Source: Candidatus Desulfofervidus auxilii (lineage in GTDB: Bacteria > Desulfobacterota > Desulfofervidia > Desulfofervidales > Desulfofervidaceae). Taken from it: a stretch of DNA of 64,000 bases. Positions 18,319 to 26,889 of this stretch are shown one piece after another. The position numbers were made by a program, and so were the translations under genes. The notes below the pieces were generated by a model. That model was not told where the DNA came from, did not search any database, and was given only the letters and a program-made list of their open reading frames with translations. Within the stretch, counting starts at the first letter, position 1. Each line of letters opens with the position of its first letter. Location of the stretch: NCBI RefSeq assembly GCF_001577525.1, contig NZ_CP013015.1, positions 1,681,667 through 1,745,666 on the forward strand, given 5' to 3'.

Positions 18319-18669
18319 ATGGAAGAACCTAAAGGTTTTAAGGTAGAAGATAAAAGGCGTATTTTTAAAGAAGATAAAACAGAAAAAGAAAAACAAGAAA
18401 AATCACAAGCTACCTCCAAAACTGTGCTTCCTCCAGTAAATTTTTCTACTTTTATAGTGTCTTTGAGTTCTTCTACCTTAGTTCATTTAGGAGAGATACC
18501 AGACCCCATTACAGGGAAAAAGGAGAAAAATCTAGATTTGGCTAAACAGACCATAGAAATTCTAGAAATGCTTAAAGAGAAAACAAAAGGTAATCTAGAC
18601 AATGAGGAGGAAAGTCTTTTAAACAATATCTTATTTGACCTTCGCGTCAAATATGTGAAATTAAAATAA
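18319..18669 (+). CDS. DUF1844 domain protein
   Basis: A 116-residue cytoplasmic protein of unknown function. A very charged, Lys/Glu-rich N-terminal third is followed by a conserved-looking helical domain (NFSTFIVSLSSSTLVHLGEI, then two helices ending LLNNILFDLRVKYVKL). This pattern is the DUF1844 family, widespread in Desulfobacterota and often found near unrelated housekeeping genes. The ATG at 18319 is preceded by gagg overlapping the serA stop, so it is translationally linked to serA. No catalytic motif is seen. Confidence 0.75.
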   Translation: MEEPKGFKVEDKRRIFKEDKTEKEKQEKSQATSKTVLPPVNFSTFIVSLSSSTLVHLGEIPDPITGKKEKNLDLAKQTIEILEMLKEKTKGNLDNEEESLLNNILFDLRVKYVKLK

Positions 18670-18809
18670 GAGTTTATTTGGGTGCACAATTTATAGTATT
18701 TCTGAGGTAATTAAAACAGGATAAACAGGAAAGTCTTAAGTAGAAAATTGATTGGGCAAAGGTGTTAAAATAAAGCCCGGTTGAGGAATAAAATAACGAG
18801 GAGAAAATA

Positions 18810-20264
18810 ATGCGCAAATGTAAATTTCCCTTGTGGTCTCTTATCTTAGTAGGAATATGCTCTTTTATTATAGGTATTGTCTGGCTTACCGGAATGCAAT
18901 TTACCCATAATTTGCCAGCTCGACCAACTACAACAGTAGAAACTAATTCCCTTCCTTCTTTAGCCCCTATGGTAAAGGAAGCTTCTAAAGCAGTAGTGAA
19001 CATCAGCACAATAAGGGTAATAAAGGGGCCTGGACCGGTATTTAAGTATTTCTTTGGTCCCTTTGGAGAAGAAGACCCATTTAGAGAATTTTTTGAAAGA
19101 TTTTTCGGAGAGATTCCACAACCTGAAATGAAGCAAAGAAGTTTAGGTTCAGGTTTTATTATTGATAAAGATGGTTATATCTTGACCAATAATCATGTGA
19201 TAGAAAAAGCTACTAAAATTACAATAAGACTATTAAATCACAAGGAATATAAAGCAGAGATAGTAGGGCGTGACCCTAAGACAGATATTGCTTTATTAAA
19301 AATAAATGCCCATAATTTACCTGTCTTGAGTTTGGGTGATTCTGATAAATTACAGGTAGGAGACTGGGTAGTAGCTATAGGTAATCCATTTGGCCTGGGT
19401 CATACCGTTACTATAGGAATTATTAGCGCCAAAGAGCGAATTATCGGTGCAGGACCGTATGACCATTTTTTACAGACCGATGCAGCTATTAACCCAGGTA
19501 ATAGCGGTGGGCCCTTGCTCAACCTGAGAGGTGAGGTGGTGGGTATCAATACAGCTATCGTTGCTCAAGCCCAGGGTATTGGTTTTGCTATTCCTATAAA
19601 TATGGCTAAAAAGATTGTTCCTCAATTAAAAAAACACCATCGAGTAGTTCGGGGTTGGTTAGGTGTGATGATTCAAGAAGTAACTCCTCAAATAGCTCAA
19701 GCCTTAGGAGTAAAAGAACCACAGGGGGCCCTGATAGCGGATGTTACTCCTAATAGTCCGGCGGAAAAAGCAGGACTGAGAAGAGGGGACATAATAATTG
19801 AATATAATGGTCATCCTATTAAAGAGATGAATGAACTTCCTAGATTGGTAGCTGTAACTCCAGTGGGAGAAAGGGTAAAAATAAAGGTTTGGCGTGATGG
19901 AAAGGAAAAAACTTTTACCGTAACTATTGGAGAGCTTAAAGAGGAAATGGCAGAAGAGCAAGGTGTGGTTCCTAGTGGGTATGATTTAGGAATAGAAGTA
20001 ACAGAAATTACACCTTCTATAGCTGCTAGACTGGGAATAGATAAAGGAGTGGTGATTTCTAGAGTGAGACCAGGTAGCCTAGCCTATGAAGCAGGACTGA
20101 GGAGAGGTGATGTGATTTTAGAAATAAATAAGAAACCTATAATAAAACTTGATGATTATTACCAAGCTATAAAAAGACTAAAGCCAGGAGAATCAGTCCT
20201 GTTTTTGGTAAAACGGCAGGAAGGCACTTTATTTATTCCTTTGCAAATACCAAAGGGAGAATAG
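18810..20264 (+). CDS. degP: HtrA/DegP-family periplasmic serine protease
   Basis: 484 residues. An N-terminal signal/anchor (LWSLILVGICSFIIGIVWL) is followed by a trypsin-like domain with the triad His (ILTNNHVIE), Asp (DPKTDIALLKI) and Ser (NPGNSGGPL), then two PDZ domains (~280-375 and ~395-480, GWLGVMIQEV and LGIEVTEITPSIA). It degrades or chaperones misfolded envelope proteins. The ribosome site cgaggag is well placed. The stop TAG at 20262-20264 is in the same frame as, and 6 nt from, the start of ispE. Confidence 0.93.
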   Translation: MRKCKFPLWSLILVGICSFIIGIVWLTGMQFTHNLPARPTTTVETNSLPSLAPMVKEASKAVVNISTIRVIKGPGPVFKYFFGPFGEEDPFREFFERFFGEIPQPEMKQRSLGSGFIIDKDGYILTNNHVIEKATKITIRLLNHKEYKAEIVGRDPKTDIALLKINAHNLPVLSLGDSDKLQVGDWVVAIGNPFGLGHTVTIGIISAKERIIGAGPYDHFLQTDAAINPGNSGGPLLNLRGEVVGINTAIVAQAQGIGFAIPINMAKKIVPQLKKHHRVVRGWLGVMIQEVTPQIAQALGVKEPQGALIADVTPNSPAEKAGLRRGDIIIEYNGHPIKEMNELPRLVAVTPVGERVKIKVWRDGKEKTFTVTIGELKEEMAEEQGVVPSGYDLGIEVTEITPSIAARLGIDKGVVISRVRPGSLAYEAGLRRGDVILEINKKPIIKLDDYYQAIKRLKPGESVLFLVKRQEGTLFIPLQIPKGE

Positions 20265-20270
20265 GCAAGT

Positions 20271-21095
20271 ATTGTTCGTTTTTTTGCACCGGCAAAAATA
20301 AACTTAATTCTACATGTCTTAGGTAAATACCCAGATGGGTATCACCAAATTTTTTCTGTGCTTCAAAGAGTGAGCTTATTTGATACCCTTTATTTGAATT
20401 TAGCTCCAGAAAAAGGCATTGAATTTACTACTAGTTGTTCAGATTTAGGCTGTGGAGAAGACAATTTGGTATTTGAAGCAGCTAAATTATTTTTTACCAA
20501 ATTAGATACTCATCAGGGTGTAAAAATCCATTTAGTGAAAAGGATTCCTATTGCCGCGGGATTAGGTGGGGGGAGCAGTGATGCGGCAACCACCTTGTTA
20601 GGATTAAATGTTCTTTTTAATAAACCTTTTTCTTCAAATGATTTGTTAGAAATGGCAGAAAAGATTGGTAGTGATATACCCTTTTTTTTATATAAAAAAC
20701 CCGCTATAGCTATGGGGAGAGGTGAAAAAATTCTCCCCCTCTCTTTTACCCTCCCATTTTGGTATATTATAATTTGCCCCCCAGTCAGGGTCTCAACCGC
20801 TTGGGTTTATAATCAAGTAGCGTTGACAAAGAAGGAATTTCAAACTAAAATTGATAAACCTGAGGTAATTATAGAAAATTTATACAATGATTTAGAAAAA
20901 TGGGTTATAGAAAAAATTCCAGAAGTGGCTCAAGCAAAGGGAATTTTAAAAAAAGCAGGTGCAAAGTATATATCCATGAGTGGAAGCGGTGGTAGTGTAT
21001 TTGCTGTATTTTATAAAAAACAAGATGCATTAAGGGTAAAGAAAAAACTGAGGCTTCCACAAAGGTGGCAGAGTTTTTTGGTTAAAGGGTTGTAA
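20271..21095 (+). CDS. ispE: 4-diphosphocytidyl-2-C-methyl-D-erythritol kinase, apparent ATT start
   Basis: A GHMP kinase of the MEP isoprenoid pathway, 274 residues from 20271. The N-terminal family block FFAPAKINL and DGYH is encoded at about 20280-20345, upstream of the first in-frame GTG (20358). The only codons between the degP stop and that block are GCA AGT ATT GTT CGT, so the best alignment start is ATT at 20271. The ATP loop LGGGSSDAA and the late GSGGSVFA motif are present. A purine-rich agggag lies ~11 nt before the ATT. AUU initiation is rare but known; a base error is the alternative. Confidence 0.85.
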   Translation: MVRFFAPAKINLILHVLGKYPDGYHQIFSVLQRVSLFDTLYLNLAPEKGIEFTTSCSDLGCGEDNLVFEAAKLFFTKLDTHQGVKIHLVKRIPIAAGLGGGSSDAATTLLGLNVLFNKPFSSNDLLEMAEKIGSDIPFFLYKKPAIAMGRGEKILPLSFTLPFWYIIICPPVRVSTAWVYNQVALTKKEFQTKIDKPEVIIENLYNDLEKWVIEKIPEVAQAKGILKKAGAKYISMSGSGGSVFAVFYKKQDALRVKKKLRLPQRWQSFLVKGL

Positions 21096-21100
21096 TTTAC

Positions 21101-21175
21101 TGGGGTGTGGCCAAGTGGCAAGGCACGGGACTTTGGATCCCGCATTCGGAGGTTCGAATCCTCCCACCCCAGCCA
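21101..21175 (+). tRNA. tRNA-Gln (anticodon TTG)
   Basis: A complete cloverleaf: acceptor TGGGGTG/CACCCCA, anticodon stem CGGGA/TCCCG around loop CTTTGGA, TpsiC arm GGAGG-TTCGAAT-CCTCC, discriminator G and an encoded CCA (21173-21175). Its place between ispE and prs is common in Desulfobacterota. Confidence 0.97.
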
Positions 21176-21203
21176 TTTTTTGTCTAAAGAGATGAAAAGT
21201 GAA

Positions 21204-22133
21204 ATGAAATTATTCACAGGTAATTCTAATTTCAGTTTAGCCCAAAAAATTGCTGCTTATTTAGACCTTCCATTGGGAAAGGCTTTGGTAAGCACGTTCA
21301 GTGATGGTGAAACAAGAGTAGAGATTGGGGAAAATGTCAGAGGAGATGATGTTTTTGTTATTCAGTCTACCTGTCCTCCAGTGGACCACAATTTAATGGA
21401 ACTTCTCATTATGATAGATGCCTTAAAGAGGGCATCAGCAAGGCGAATTACCGCGGTTATTCCTTATTATGGGTATGCTCGTCAGGATAAAAAGGTCAAG
21501 CCCCGAGTGCCTATCTCAGCTAAATTGGTGGCTGATTTAATCACTACCGCCGGGGCAAATCGGGTGCTTTCTATGGATTTACACGTAGGGCAAATCCAAG
21601 GATTTTTTAATATTCCAGTGGACCATTTATTTGCTGCTCCAGTAATGTTAGAATACATTAAAACCCACTTTAAAGACCATTTAACTATTGTCTCGCCAGA
21701 TGCTGGTGGAGTAGAAAGGGCTAGGGCATTTGCCAAACGCTTGGAGGCAGGTTTGGCTATTATTGACAAACGCCGTGATGCTCCTAATTTGGCAGAAGCA
21801 GTAAATATTATTGGAGATATAGAAGGAAGGACAGTAGTTATTTTGGATGATATGGTAGATACAGCCGGGACCCTCACTGAAGCCGCACATGTGCTTATGG
21901 AACACGGAGCAAATAATGTTTATGCTTGCTGCACCCATGCTGTGCTTTCTGGACCAGCTATAGATAGATTGATAAATTCACCTATAAAAAAATTAGTAGT
22001 TACTGATACTATTCCCTTAAAAGAACGGGCGAAAGATTGTGGTAAAATAGAAGTGTTATCTGTAGCACCACTTTTAGGAGAAGCAATTAAACGCATACAT
22101 GAGGAAACTTCTATCAGTACATTGTTTGTATAA
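21204..22133 (+). CDS. prs: Ribose-phosphate pyrophosphokinase
   Basis: About 309 residues. It makes PRPP from ribose 5-phosphate and ATP for nucleotide, His and Trp synthesis, so it supplies purF and pyrBC also in this window. Motifs: [20 protein letters not shown] (ATP-binding flexible loop), [13 protein letters not shown], and the PRPP loop [15 protein letters not shown] start at ATG 21204 (MKLFTGNSN), which fits the family N-terminus; an in-frame ATG at 21192 would add MKSE. An in-frame upstream extension through the tRNA is excluded. Confidence 0.93.
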   Translation: MKLFTGNSNFSLAQKIAAYLDLPLGKALVSTFSDGETRVEIGENVRGDDVFVIQSTCPPVDHNLMELLIMIDALKRASARRITAVIPYYGYARQDKKVKPRVPISAKLVADLITTAGANRVLSMDLHVGQIQGFFNIPVDHLFAAPVMLEYIKTHFKDHLTIVSPDAGGVERARAFAKRLEAGLAIIDKRRDAPNLAEAVNIIGDIEGRTVVILDDMVDTAGTLTEAAHVLMEHGANNVYACCTHAVLSGPAIDRLINSPIKKLVVTDTIPLKERAKDCGKIEVLSVAPLLGEAIKRIHEETSISTLFV

Positions 22134-22154
22134 AAACATTTGTGGGGAGTGAAT

Positions 22155-22778
22155 ATGGGAGATATTTTATTAAAAGCTCAAATTAGGGAAAAAACAGGTA
22201 AAGAAATCTCACGTAAGTTGCGGGCTAAAGGATTGATTCCTGCCATTCTTTATGGTCCTTCTGTTCAACCTATCCCTTTGGCTGTCAATCCAATTGCTGT
22301 TTTGAAGGTTTTGGAAAAGGAGCAAAGTGCTTCGTCTTTTTTGGACTTAGAAATAACAGATGGTAAAACTTCGCAAGTCAAAAAGGCCTTAATCAAAGAT
22401 GTTGACTTCCATCCTACAACCGACCAATTAATACATGTAGATTTCTATCAGATTACCGTGGGTAAGGAGTTAACCCTGGATGTTCCTATTGTTATTGTGG
22501 GTAAGGCTAAAGGGACAGAAAAAGGGGGTATTTTAGAGCAAAACCTGAGAGAATTGACTATTTCTTGTCTTCCCAAATTGGTTCCCTCTCATATTGAGGT
22601 AGATGTGACGGATTTAGACATTGGAGATTCAATTCACGTGGCCGACATCTCTGTAGATGAAGGGATTAAGATAGAGAACGATCCCCAAGTACCGGTGGTT
22701 ACTCTAGTGGCTCCTGAGGAAGAAGAGGTGAAGGTTGAAGAAGAGGAAGTAGAGGAAACAGGAGAAGCAGAAACATAA
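22155..22778 (+). CDS. rplY: 50S ribosomal protein L25/general stress protein Ctc
   Basis: 207 residues, the long CTC form. The L25 domain (~1-95; EKTGKEISRKLRAKGLIPAILYG) binds 5S rRNA, followed by the TL5-type C-domain (GILEQNLRELTISCLP, DIGDSIHVADI) and a very acidic Glu/Val tail. ATG 22155 is chosen because ggggag lies 6 nt upstream; alternative TTG/GTG codons before it overlap this ribosome site. It sits between prs and pth, the normal order for this group. Confidence 0.93.
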   Translation: MGDILLKAQIREKTGKEISRKLRAKGLIPAILYGPSVQPIPLAVNPIAVLKVLEKEQSASSFLDLEITDGKTSQVKKALIKDVDFHPTTDQLIHVDFYQITVGKELTLDVPIVIVGKAKGTEKGGILEQNLRELTISCLPKLVPSHIEVDVTDLDIGDSIHVADISVDEGIKIENDPQVPVVTLVAPEEEEVKVEEEEVEETGEAET

Positions 22779-22780
22779 AT

Positions 22781-23377
22781 GTGCCAGAAGAACAAGTTAA
22801 AATTTTAGTAGGATTGGGGAATCCTGGGTTAAAATATCAATGGACAAGGCATAATTTTGGTTTTTTGGTTATTGACAAATTAATTTCTGCTTATCCCCTC
22901 AAGGAAGAAACACGAAATGGCTTAGTCTGGTGGGGAAAAATTAATATAGCCCACCAGGAAGTTATAGTAGCCAAACCGCTGACCTTTATGAATCTTAGTG
23001 GTGAGGCAGTAAGATGGCTAAGTTTTGGTTTTAAAATTCCTCCTTGCCAAGTATTAATTATTCACGATGACCTTGATTTAGATTGGGGAAGAATTAAGTT
23101 AGTTAAAGAAGGAGGTCCAGGTGGGCATAAAGGAGTGATATCCATTCAAACATTATTAGGCACTAAAAGGATACCAAGATTAAAGATAGGTATTGGCCGA
23201 CCGTTTTCAGAATCTACCATTGACTATGTATTAAGTGAGTTTTCACCCAAAGAAAAGGAAGATTTGGGTATCATCCTTAATCAAGCTCAATCAGCCATAG
23301 AGACAATATTAAAAGAAGGATTAAATAAGGCCATGTCTATTTTTAATGTAAAAAATTCTTTGCTAAAAGATAATTGA
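22781..23377 (+). CDS. pth: Peptidyl-tRNA hydrolase
   Basis: 198 residues. It releases peptides from stalled peptidyl-tRNA. Family motifs: VGLGNPGLKYQWTRHNFGF with the catalytic His (~residue 23), KPLTFMNLSGEAV, IHDDLDL with the essential Asp, and GGPGGHKGV. The start is GTG at 22781, 2 nt after the rplY stop; the overlapping ATG at 22779 is out of frame and hits a stop within ten codons. The GC-rich hairpin downstream probably ends this transcript. Confidence 0.95.
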   Translation: MPEEQVKILVGLGNPGLKYQWTRHNFGFLVIDKLISAYPLKEETRNGLVWWGKINIAHQEVIVAKPLTFMNLSGEAVRWLSFGFKIPPCQVLIIHDDLDLDWGRIKLVKEGGPGGHKGVISIQTLLGTKRIPRLKIGIGRPFSESTIDYVLSEFSPKEKEDLGIILNQAQSAIETILKEGLNKAMSIFNVKNSLLKDN

Positions 23378-23410
23378 TTTTTGAATATTCCCCAAAATTT
23401 AGGCGTTAAT

Positions 23411-23476
23411 CTTTAAAAATATTCCTGTCTGCCCCTGCCCGCAGGCAGGCGGGCAGGCAGGTGGGTTTTTTAAAGT
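23411..23476 (+). terminator. Terminator formed by a GC-rich palindromic repeat
   Basis: A copy of the window's GC-rich repeat (23424-23465) holding the 9-bp stem cctgcccgc / gcgggcagg. The outer arms ctttaaaaa and ttttttaaag also pair, so the whole unit folds and ends in a T run. It lies ~35 nt after pth and before purF. Confidence 0.7.
23424..23465. repeat. GC-rich palindromic repeat, copy 1
   Basis: Strongly GC-rich against an AT-rich background. It consists of cctgtctgcccctg and gcaggcaggcgggcagg blocks. The related copies are at 35389-35408, 46624-46650 and 58288-58307. Confidence 0.75.
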
Positions 23477-23577
23477 TATTACGGTTTTGAGGAACTTACC
23501 TTACTTTTCTTTTTCTTGTTAAAAGAAGTGAACAATCTTGTTGCTTTTCTCGGAGAGATAGTTTATAAAACGGCATC

Positions 23578-24981
23578 ATGCAAAGATTCCCAAGAGAAAA
23601 TTGTGGCATTTTTGGTGTGTATGGTCATCCAGAGGCAAGTAAGCTGACCTACTTTGGTCTTTATGCCTTACAACATAGAGGGCAAGAAAGTGCAGGTATA
23701 GTGGTTTCTGATGGAAAAGAAATCCATGAGCATAAAGGTATGGGGCTTGTCCCGGAAGTGTTTGATGAAAGTATATTAAACTCCCTACCTGGACACATTG
23801 CTATTGGGCATGTGCGTTATTCTACCACTGGTTTCTCCCTCTTGCGTAATGCCCAACCCTTCGTAGTTTACCATCTAGGAATGACTTTAGCCATTGCTCA
23901 TAATGGTAATTTAATAAATGCCTATGACTTGCGCAAACAATTGGAAGAAGATGGGGCTATTTTTCAATCTACTATGGATAGTGAAATCATTATTCATCTT
24001 TGGGCCCATTATTTTTATTTAGGAATGGAAGAAGGACTAGCAAAGGCGTTAAGTAAAGTAAAAGGCGCTTATTCCTTAGTCCTTATGACCGAAGATACCC
24101 TTATCGCTGCTAGAGACCCCAACGGATTCCGTCCTTTGTGTTTAGGTAAGCTAAAAAATGGTGGATATATCATTGCCTCTGAAACCTGTGCCTTAGATTT
24201 AATAGAGGCTAAATATATTAGAGATGTAGAACCAGGTGAAATTTTGTTTATCAATGATAAAGGACTGCATTCTATTTATCTGCCTCCAGCCCCACGGCAT
24301 TCACACTGTATTTTTGAATTGATCTATTTTGCTCGTCCAGATAGCCGCATTTTTGGGCGCAATGTCTATCTTTTTCGCAAAGCCCAGGGAGAAGAACTGG
24401 CAAAGGAAACAAAAATAGAAGCAGATCTGGTCATGCCCTTCCCTGACTCTGGTAATTATGTAGCCATTGGTTATGCCCAAGCCGCCAACTTGCCTTTTGA
24501 GATTGGCATGATTCGCAACCATTATGTTGGCCGTACCTTTATTCAACCGTCTCCTACAATGCGTGATTTTGGAGTAAAAATAAAGCTCAATCCAGTAAAA
24601 GAATTACTCAAAGATAAACGCATTGTTATCTTAGAAGACTCTATTATCCGGGGGACTACCTGCCGGAGTAGGATAAAAACATTGAGGGAAATCGGAGTTA
24701 AGGAAATTCACCTTTTGGTAAGTTGCCCACCTCATTGTTTCCCCTGTTACTATGGTATAGATTTTTCCTCTAAGGGTGAATTGATTGCTGCCAGCAAAAG
24801 CATTGAAGAAATCAGGAAATTTTTGAATTTGGATAGCTTACACTATTTAAGTATGGATGGTTTACTTAGAGCTTCAGATATTCCCAAACAGCAACTTTGT
24901 CTAGCTTGTTTCAATGGTGAGTATCCCATTCTTTTAGAAAGGGAGTTTTCTAAAACCTGGTTAGAAAGGCATGGGGCCTAA
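23578..24981 (+). CDS. purF: Amidophosphoribosyltransferase
   Basis: 467 residues, first committed enzyme of purine synthesis, using PRPP and glutamine. After an eight-residue propeptide (MQRFPREN) comes the N-terminal nucleophile Cys of the Ntn glutaminase domain (CGIFGVYG). The phosphoribosyltransferase half carries VILEDSIIRGTT. Cys residues in HCIFELIYFARPDS, CFPCYYG and CLAC match the positions that bind a [4Fe-4S] cluster in the Bacillus-type enzyme, so an oxygen-sensitive cluster is expected. No strong ribosome site or purine riboswitch is visible upstream. It overlaps the next gene by 11 nt. Confidence 0.95.
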   Translation: MQRFPRENCGIFGVYGHPEASKLTYFGLYALQHRGQESAGIVVSDGKEIHEHKGMGLVPEVFDESILNSLPGHIAIGHVRYSTTGFSLLRNAQPFVVYHLGMTLAIAHNGNLINAYDLRKQLEEDGAIFQSTMDSEIIIHLWAHYFYLGMEEGLAKALSKVKGAYSLVLMTEDTLIAARDPNGFRPLCLGKLKNGGYIIASETCALDLIEAKYIRDVEPGEILFINDKGLHSIYLPPAPRHSHCIFELIYFARPDSRIFGRNVYLFRKAQGEELAKETKIEADLVMPFPDSGNYVAIGYAQAANLPFEIGMIRNHYVGRTFIQPSPTMRDFGVKIKLNPVKELLKDKRIVILEDSIIRGTTCRSRIKTLREIGVKEIHLLVSCPPHCFPCYYGIDFSSKGELIAASKSIEEIRKFLNLDSLHYLSMDGLLRASDIPKQQLCLACFNGEYPILLEREFSKTWLERHGA

Positions 24982-25951
24982 TAAGATTAGTCATATATTA
25001 AAAAGGGCTAAAGAAGTATTACAAATTGAAGCCGAAGGCATCTTGGGTGTGGTGGATAAGCTCGGTTCTAATTTTGCAGAGGCAGTAAAAACTATACTTA
25101 AGGCAGAAGGACGGGTAATTGTAACTGGTGTAGGAAAATCAGGGATTATTGGCCGAAAAATCGTGGCTACTTTAAATAGCACCGGCACCCCTGCACTTTT
25201 TTTACACCCCGTAGAGGCTATGCATGGTGATCTAGGAATGGTAACCCAAAAAGATGTGATTTTAGCTATTTCTAATAGTGGGGAGACCGGAGAAATTACC
25301 ATTCTTATTCCCAGTTTTAAGCGTTTGGGGGCCCCATTGATTGCATTTACAGAAAATCCTGATTCAACCTTGGGTCGGCATAGTGATATTGTTATAAATA
25401 CCGGGGTAAAAAGAGAGGCTTGCCCTTTGGGTTTAGCTCCAACAGCCAGTACCACCGCTGTTTTAGCAACTGGAGATGCCTTGGCTGTTGTTTTGTTGGA
25501 ACAAAGGCGGTTTACTCCTGATGATTTCCGGCGTTTCCATCCTGGAGGCTATTTAGGGAAAAAGTTAAGCTGGAAAGTAAAAAAAATTATGCACAAATCC
25601 CAAGAGTTGCCTAAGGTGGGACCAAGGACAAAATTAAAGAATATTCTGCCTAAAATAGGCGAGAATGAAATTCTTTGGGTAGTGGCTAGGGGACGCTTAT
25701 ACGGAATAATAGATGCTAAAACCACAATTAAATTATTTATTAAAAAAAACAAATTGGAAATGTATGTTAAAGACTTGATCAAGCCCATAGAAGTCATAAA
25801 TCCTGAGACCTCTGTAAACGAGGCCTTAGACAAAATGCGTGAAAAGGAATTGAATGTTCTAGGAATTGTGAATGAAAAAGGACATTTTGTAGGAGCTGTT
25901 TTCCTCAAAGATTTATTAAAAAAAGCCACATTTTCCTTTCTTCAGGAGTAA
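24971..25951 (+). CDS. kdsD: Arabinose-5-phosphate isomerase (KpsF/GutQ/KdsD family)
   Basis: 326 residues. A sugar-isomerase SIS domain (~1-190) with GVGKSGIIGRKI, the HPVEAMHGDLGMV stretch and SNSGETGEI is followed by two CBS domains (~205-325). The family turns ribulose 5-phosphate into arabinose 5-phosphate for Kdo and lipopolysaccharide. The first CBS domain is somewhat divergent. It overlaps purF by 11 nt and precedes the DapA-like gene by 5 nt, so the three form one transcript, though purine and Kdo synthesis are not otherwise linked. Confidence 0.9.
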   Translation: MGPNKISHILKRAKEVLQIEAEGILGVVDKLGSNFAEAVKTILKAEGRVIVTGVGKSGIIGRKIVATLNSTGTPALFLHPVEAMHGDLGMVTQKDVILAISNSGETGEITILIPSFKRLGAPLIAFTENPDSTLGRHSDIVINTGVKREACPLGLAPTASTTAVLATGDALAVVLLEQRRFTPDDFRRFHPGGYLGKKLSWKVKKIMHKSQELPKVGPRTKLKNILPKIGENEILWVVARGRLYGIIDAKTTIKLFIKKNKLEMYVKDLIKPIEVINPETSVNEALDKMREKELNVLGIVNEKGHFVGAVFLKDLLKKATFSFLQE

Positions 25952-25956
25952 TATAA

Positions 25957-26871
25957 ATGTTACCTAAAGGTCTAATTTGTCCTCTATTAATACCTTTTAA
26001 AGCAGACGGTCAGATAGATGCCGTGGGCTTAAGACAATTATGGGAGTATGTTAATCCCTTTGTAGCAGGTATTTCTGTAGGAAGCAGTTTTTCTATCGAA
26101 GGTGTTTTTCTAAATTATGAAGATAAAAAAGCCTTATTTAAGCTCATTTTGGGATTATGGGAAGGTAATAAACCACTTTACTTTGATATCACTACTTCTG
26201 ATGAAGCATCTATGCTTGAGTTAGCCCAGTTCAGTGCTGATTTGTTGCGGTCACAGTTTGATGAACTAGTTATAGAGGTATTGCCTTTATGGTATAGAGG
26301 TAATCGGGGACTTCCCCAATCCCTTGAAGCACTCCATACCCAAACAGGGGCTGTTTTTTTAGTAGCCAACCATCCTAGATTGGTAAAAACTAAAAAAAAG
26401 CCCTTTAAACACTGTAATATTCGCACCGCTGTTTTTAAAAAACTAGCCCGATATGAGTTTATTAAAGGAATGATTTTTCAAGGAGAATTGAACAGATTTT
26501 TCAATTATCAAAGGGCATTAGGGGGGAGAAAGAATTTTTATTTTTACGAAGCAGATGAAATCAGTTTTTTGAAACAACCTACTAATGATGGGGTGGTGGC
26601 CTTAACAGCTAACCTGGTGCCCCAAATGTGGCACAAGTTAACTACCAAAGTATTAAATTTAAATGAAGGGAAAAAAGAAGAATTAAACGAAACTTTTATT
26701 CTAGGAGAAGCACTTAAAGAATTATGTGTCATTTGTCAGAATCATCCTGCCATATTAAAATGGGCCTTAAGAGAAATAGGCATTTTATCGGAAATTTTTA
26801 CTCCTTTTTCTGGAATTGTCACAGAGAGCGATTTAAATACCCTGAAATCCTGGTTACAAAAATATAAATAA
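25957..26871 (+). CDS. DapA/NAL-superfamily protein, divergent
   Basis: 304 residues with the TIM-barrel outline of dihydrodipicolinate synthase/N-acetylneuraminate lyase enzymes: ICPLLIPFKADGQID at the N-terminus and SVGSSFSIEGVFLNYEDKKAL matching the GTTGE region. The Schiff-base Lys can be placed in YEFIKGMIF. The usual YNxP Tyr is missing (VANHPR), and the GTTGES pocket is altered, so it is probably not a true DapA. An aldolase or lyase acting on a keto-acid sugar would fit the neighbouring kdsD and pfkA, but the substrate is unknown. Confidence 0.7.
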   Translation: MLPKGLICPLLIPFKADGQIDAVGLRQLWEYVNPFVAGISVGSSFSIEGVFLNYEDKKALFKLILGLWEGNKPLYFDITTSDEASMLELAQFSADLLRSQFDELVIEVLPLWYRGNRGLPQSLEALHTQTGAVFLVANHPRLVKTKKKPFKHCNIRTAVFKKLARYEFIKGMIFQGELNRFFNYQRALGGRKNFYFYEADEISFLKQPTNDGVVALTANLVPQMWHKLTTKVLNLNEGKKEELNETFILGEALKELCVICQNHPAILKWALREIGILSEIFTPFSGIVTESDLNTLKSWLQKYK

Positions 26872-26889
26872 AAAATATGGGGTGATTTT

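Noticed and set aside
20358-20360. GTG at 20358 as the ispE start
   Set aside because: It would remove the conserved PAKINL and DGYH blocks that are encoded just upstream in the same frame.
21105-21203. N-terminal extension of prs
   Set aside because: The frame runs through tRNA-Gln; the enzyme family starts at about MKLFTGNSN.
23467-23577. Purine riboswitch before purF
   Set aside because: No conserved purine-aptamer core or PurR-type box could be seen in this 110-nt leader.
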